Virus record (IMG/VR): IMGVR_UViG_3300009128_002071
Location: 1 to 39,103 of that record
From: a virus
Direction: 5' to 3' (one strand)
DNA length: 39,103 nucleotides
Part shown: positions 38,024 to 39,103 of the stretch, one piece after another
How the letters are laid out: each line of letters opens with the position of its first letter
How positions within the stretch are numbered: the stretch's first letter is position 1
Position numbers and translations under genes: made by a program
Notes under the pieces: model-generated
The model's database searches: none
What the model was told of the DNA's origin: nothing
Seen by the model: only the letters and a program-made list of their open reading frames with translations

Positions 38024-38228
38024 CCGCCATATACTCTGCAAACGGGGTGACCACAATCGGTTGCGCCTGCAGCAAATCGAGCACCGTGCCTGGCTTGTAG
38101 TATCCGGCCCCTTCGGTGTATTCCAGGCAGTCCTCCACCGACGACTCGAACCACCCCACCGGATCGCCCCATTTCTTCAAGTCATCGGGGTGCGCTCGAT
38201 AGCGTTTGTAGATCTTCAGATCTGACAT
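38013..38228 (-). CDS. Small hypothetical phage protein
   Basis: 71 residues, MSDLKIYKRYRAHPDDLKKW and GWFESSVEDCLEYTEGAGYY. Mixed helical character, no domain recognised. Overlaps both neighbours (16 nt with the gene before it, 11 nt with the gene after), so it belongs to the early operon. Confidence 0.5.
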   Translation of the reverse strand: MSDLKIYKRYRAHPDDLKKWGDPVGWFESSVEDCLEYTEGAGYYKPGTVLDLLQAQPIVVTPFAEYMADVY

Positions 38229-38575
38229 TGGTCGTAATAGGCTTTCAAGATCTCCAATTGCTCATCCCCCCAAATGACAATGAAGCCATAGTTGCGGCGG
38301 ATCTTCTCGAGGCCCAGGTTCTTCGTCGCAAACCCAATTTGACCGTTGGAAACTGCAAAGCCCCTATCCTGAAGTTTCCTTGAAAGATCCGCAATCGACA
38401 CTCGCCAGAATACCCGCTTATCCACACTGAGTTCCTGGTTCTCTTCTGTAGAAAGTTCCGCCATCAACTTCACCAGTTCGGGAACAAAATCGATCTTTCG
38501 TCCCGTCACCAGTGGACGGTTTGCAATCACCGCTTCCGTCGTCTTCTGATCAACAATCAAGTACATATCATCCAC
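38216..38575 (-). CDS. Putative winged-helix protein
   Basis: 119 residues. The middle (LSVDKRVFWRVSIADLSRKL followed by QDRGFAVSNGQIGFATKNLG) has a helix-turn-helix-like arrangement, and RRNYGFIVIWGDEQLEILKA forms a C-terminal strand and helix. It resembles DNA-binding C-terminal domains of phage primases and accessory proteins. DNA target unknown. Early gene, possible regulator. Confidence 0.45.
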   Translation of the reverse strand: MDDMYLIVDQKTTEAVIANRPLVTGRKIDFVPELVKLMAELSTEENQELSVDKRVFWRVSIADLSRKLQDRGFAVSNGQIGFATKNLGLEKIRRNYGFIVIWGDEQLEILKAYYDQCQI

Positions 38576-38587
38576 CTTTTCCCTTTC

Positions 38588-38830
38588 CTATGAATTACTA
38601 TTCACTCCTAGCCATAAGTGATTGGGCAGCAACGATTTGCTCCCCCTCACTTCGACCCCAGCTACTTCACACTTGGCACCCTTGACCATCTTGGGGTGCA
38701 CAAAGCACAAATTCGGCCTTCCCCCATATTTTTTCGCGTAATACGCGGCTGCCCTTTCCACCTTGGTATCCAGGTCAGCATCCTTGTCGTTATCGAACCA
38801 AAGCATCCCGATATCCACACAACCCTCCAA
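38588..38830 (-). CDS. Small conserved-type hypothetical protein
   Basis: 80 residues: MLWFDNDKDADLDTKVERAA, AAYYAKKYGGRPNLCFVHPK and SKSLLPNHLWLGVNSNS. The MLWFDND...KVERAA...YYAKKYG...PNLCFVHP pattern recalls small proteins I associate with Chloroflexota genomes. Function not known. It sits between two early phage genes. Confidence 0.5.
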   Translation of the reverse strand: MEGCVDIGMLWFDNDKDADLDTKVERAAAYYAKKYGGRPNLCFVHPKMVKGAKCEVAGVEVRGSKSLLPNHLWLGVNSNS

Positions 38831-38836
38831 TCACAT

Positions 38837-39103
38837 TCAATTGACAATCTCTTCAATGGCCCCCATAACCATCCCCCTGGCCGCCGATCGCTCAGCATCG
38901 ATCCACTCACAGATCTGCTTCACCAGCCAGGCTTCGAAGCGGTTCCCCGGCAGCGGTGTGTGGTACTTCAACGCATCTAACCGCTCGACATACAACCGCA
39001 GATCCTTGCTGATTTCTTCCGCCTGTTGGACCGGCGTCTGCCCCTTGCGCAGCCACACCGAGGCCGCCATCACCCAAATTGGAAATCCCAAGAAGTATTT
39101 CAT
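38837..39103 (-). CDS. Hypothetical phage protein reaching the window edge
   Basis: 88 codons from an ATG whose first base is the last base of the window (KYFLGFPIWVMAASVWLRKG). The N-terminus is hydrophobic, and the C-terminal half helical (KQICEWIDAERSAARGMVMG). It is impossible to see whether the true start lies upstream. Function unknown. Confidence 0.45.
   Translation of the reverse strand: MKYFLGFPIWVMAASVWLRKGQTPVQQAEEISKDLRLYVERLDALKYHTPLPGNRFEAWLVKQICEWIDAERSAARGMVMGAIEEIVN

Overview
The window looks like the left end of a tailed-phage (siphovirus-type) prophage, with about 1.9 kb of host DNA in front of it. The host is probably a Chloroflexota bacterium, perhaps class Anaerolineae. 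I infer this from Thr/Pro-rich stalks in the membrane proteins, a VanZ-like gene next to a C39-like peptidase with TPRs, and short dispersed repeats of a kind I associate with such genomes. No rRNA or marker gene confirms the taxon.

Layout. Positions 1-1870 hold two convergent host-like genes. A complete tRNA-Glu(CTC) lies at 1879-1951 and is the likely attachment site. From about 2.1 kb to the right edge every convincing gene is on the minus strand, so the phage reads from right to left. From 39.1 to 34.2 kb come small unknown genes, a cassette of a 93-aa protein, an ATPase and a tyrosine integrase joined by 4-nt overlaps, and more small genes. From 34.2 to 25.3 kb is the replication and modification region: a P-loop protein, a primase-helicase, an intergenic region with repeated TACACTTTC motifs that may be an origin, a zinc-binding protein, a Dam-type methylase, two membrane proteins with cytoplasmic domains, and a broken methylase fused to a zinc ribbon. 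From 24.9 to 21.8 kb are two holin-like membrane proteins, a small protein and both terminase subunits. From 21.7 to 15.0 kb are a fused protease-scaffold-capsid polyprotein, a repeat-containing fibre or decoration protein, a glycosyltransferase cassette and head-tail adaptors. From 14.1 to 11.1 kb are the portal, the SPP1 gp7-like protein and a tail terminator. From 11.1 to 2.1 kb is the tail module: tube, frameshifted chaperones, tape measure, distal tail, Gp37-like protein and appendages.

The most unusual signal is a family of 56-60 nt double-hairpin elements spread from 10.6 to 28.1 kb. All face the same way. Their stem sequences differ between copies but stay base-paired. Some lie in the spacers between structural genes. 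Five lie inside coding regions and are read in the same frame, inserting a related peptide into the portal, gp7-like protein, small terminase and two other proteins. Other short repeats supply Shine-Dalgarno sequences and gene ends. Several genes are chimeric or have altered active sites: the methylase, the zinc-tailed ATPase, the primase TOPRIM site and the integrase histidine.

I found no endolysin, lysogeny repressor, CRISPR array, reverse transcriptase or rRNA. The right attachment site is not recognisable and probably lies beyond the window. Start positions were chosen from visible ribosome-binding sites and may be off by a few codons. Functions are from motif recognition only; no database search was run.
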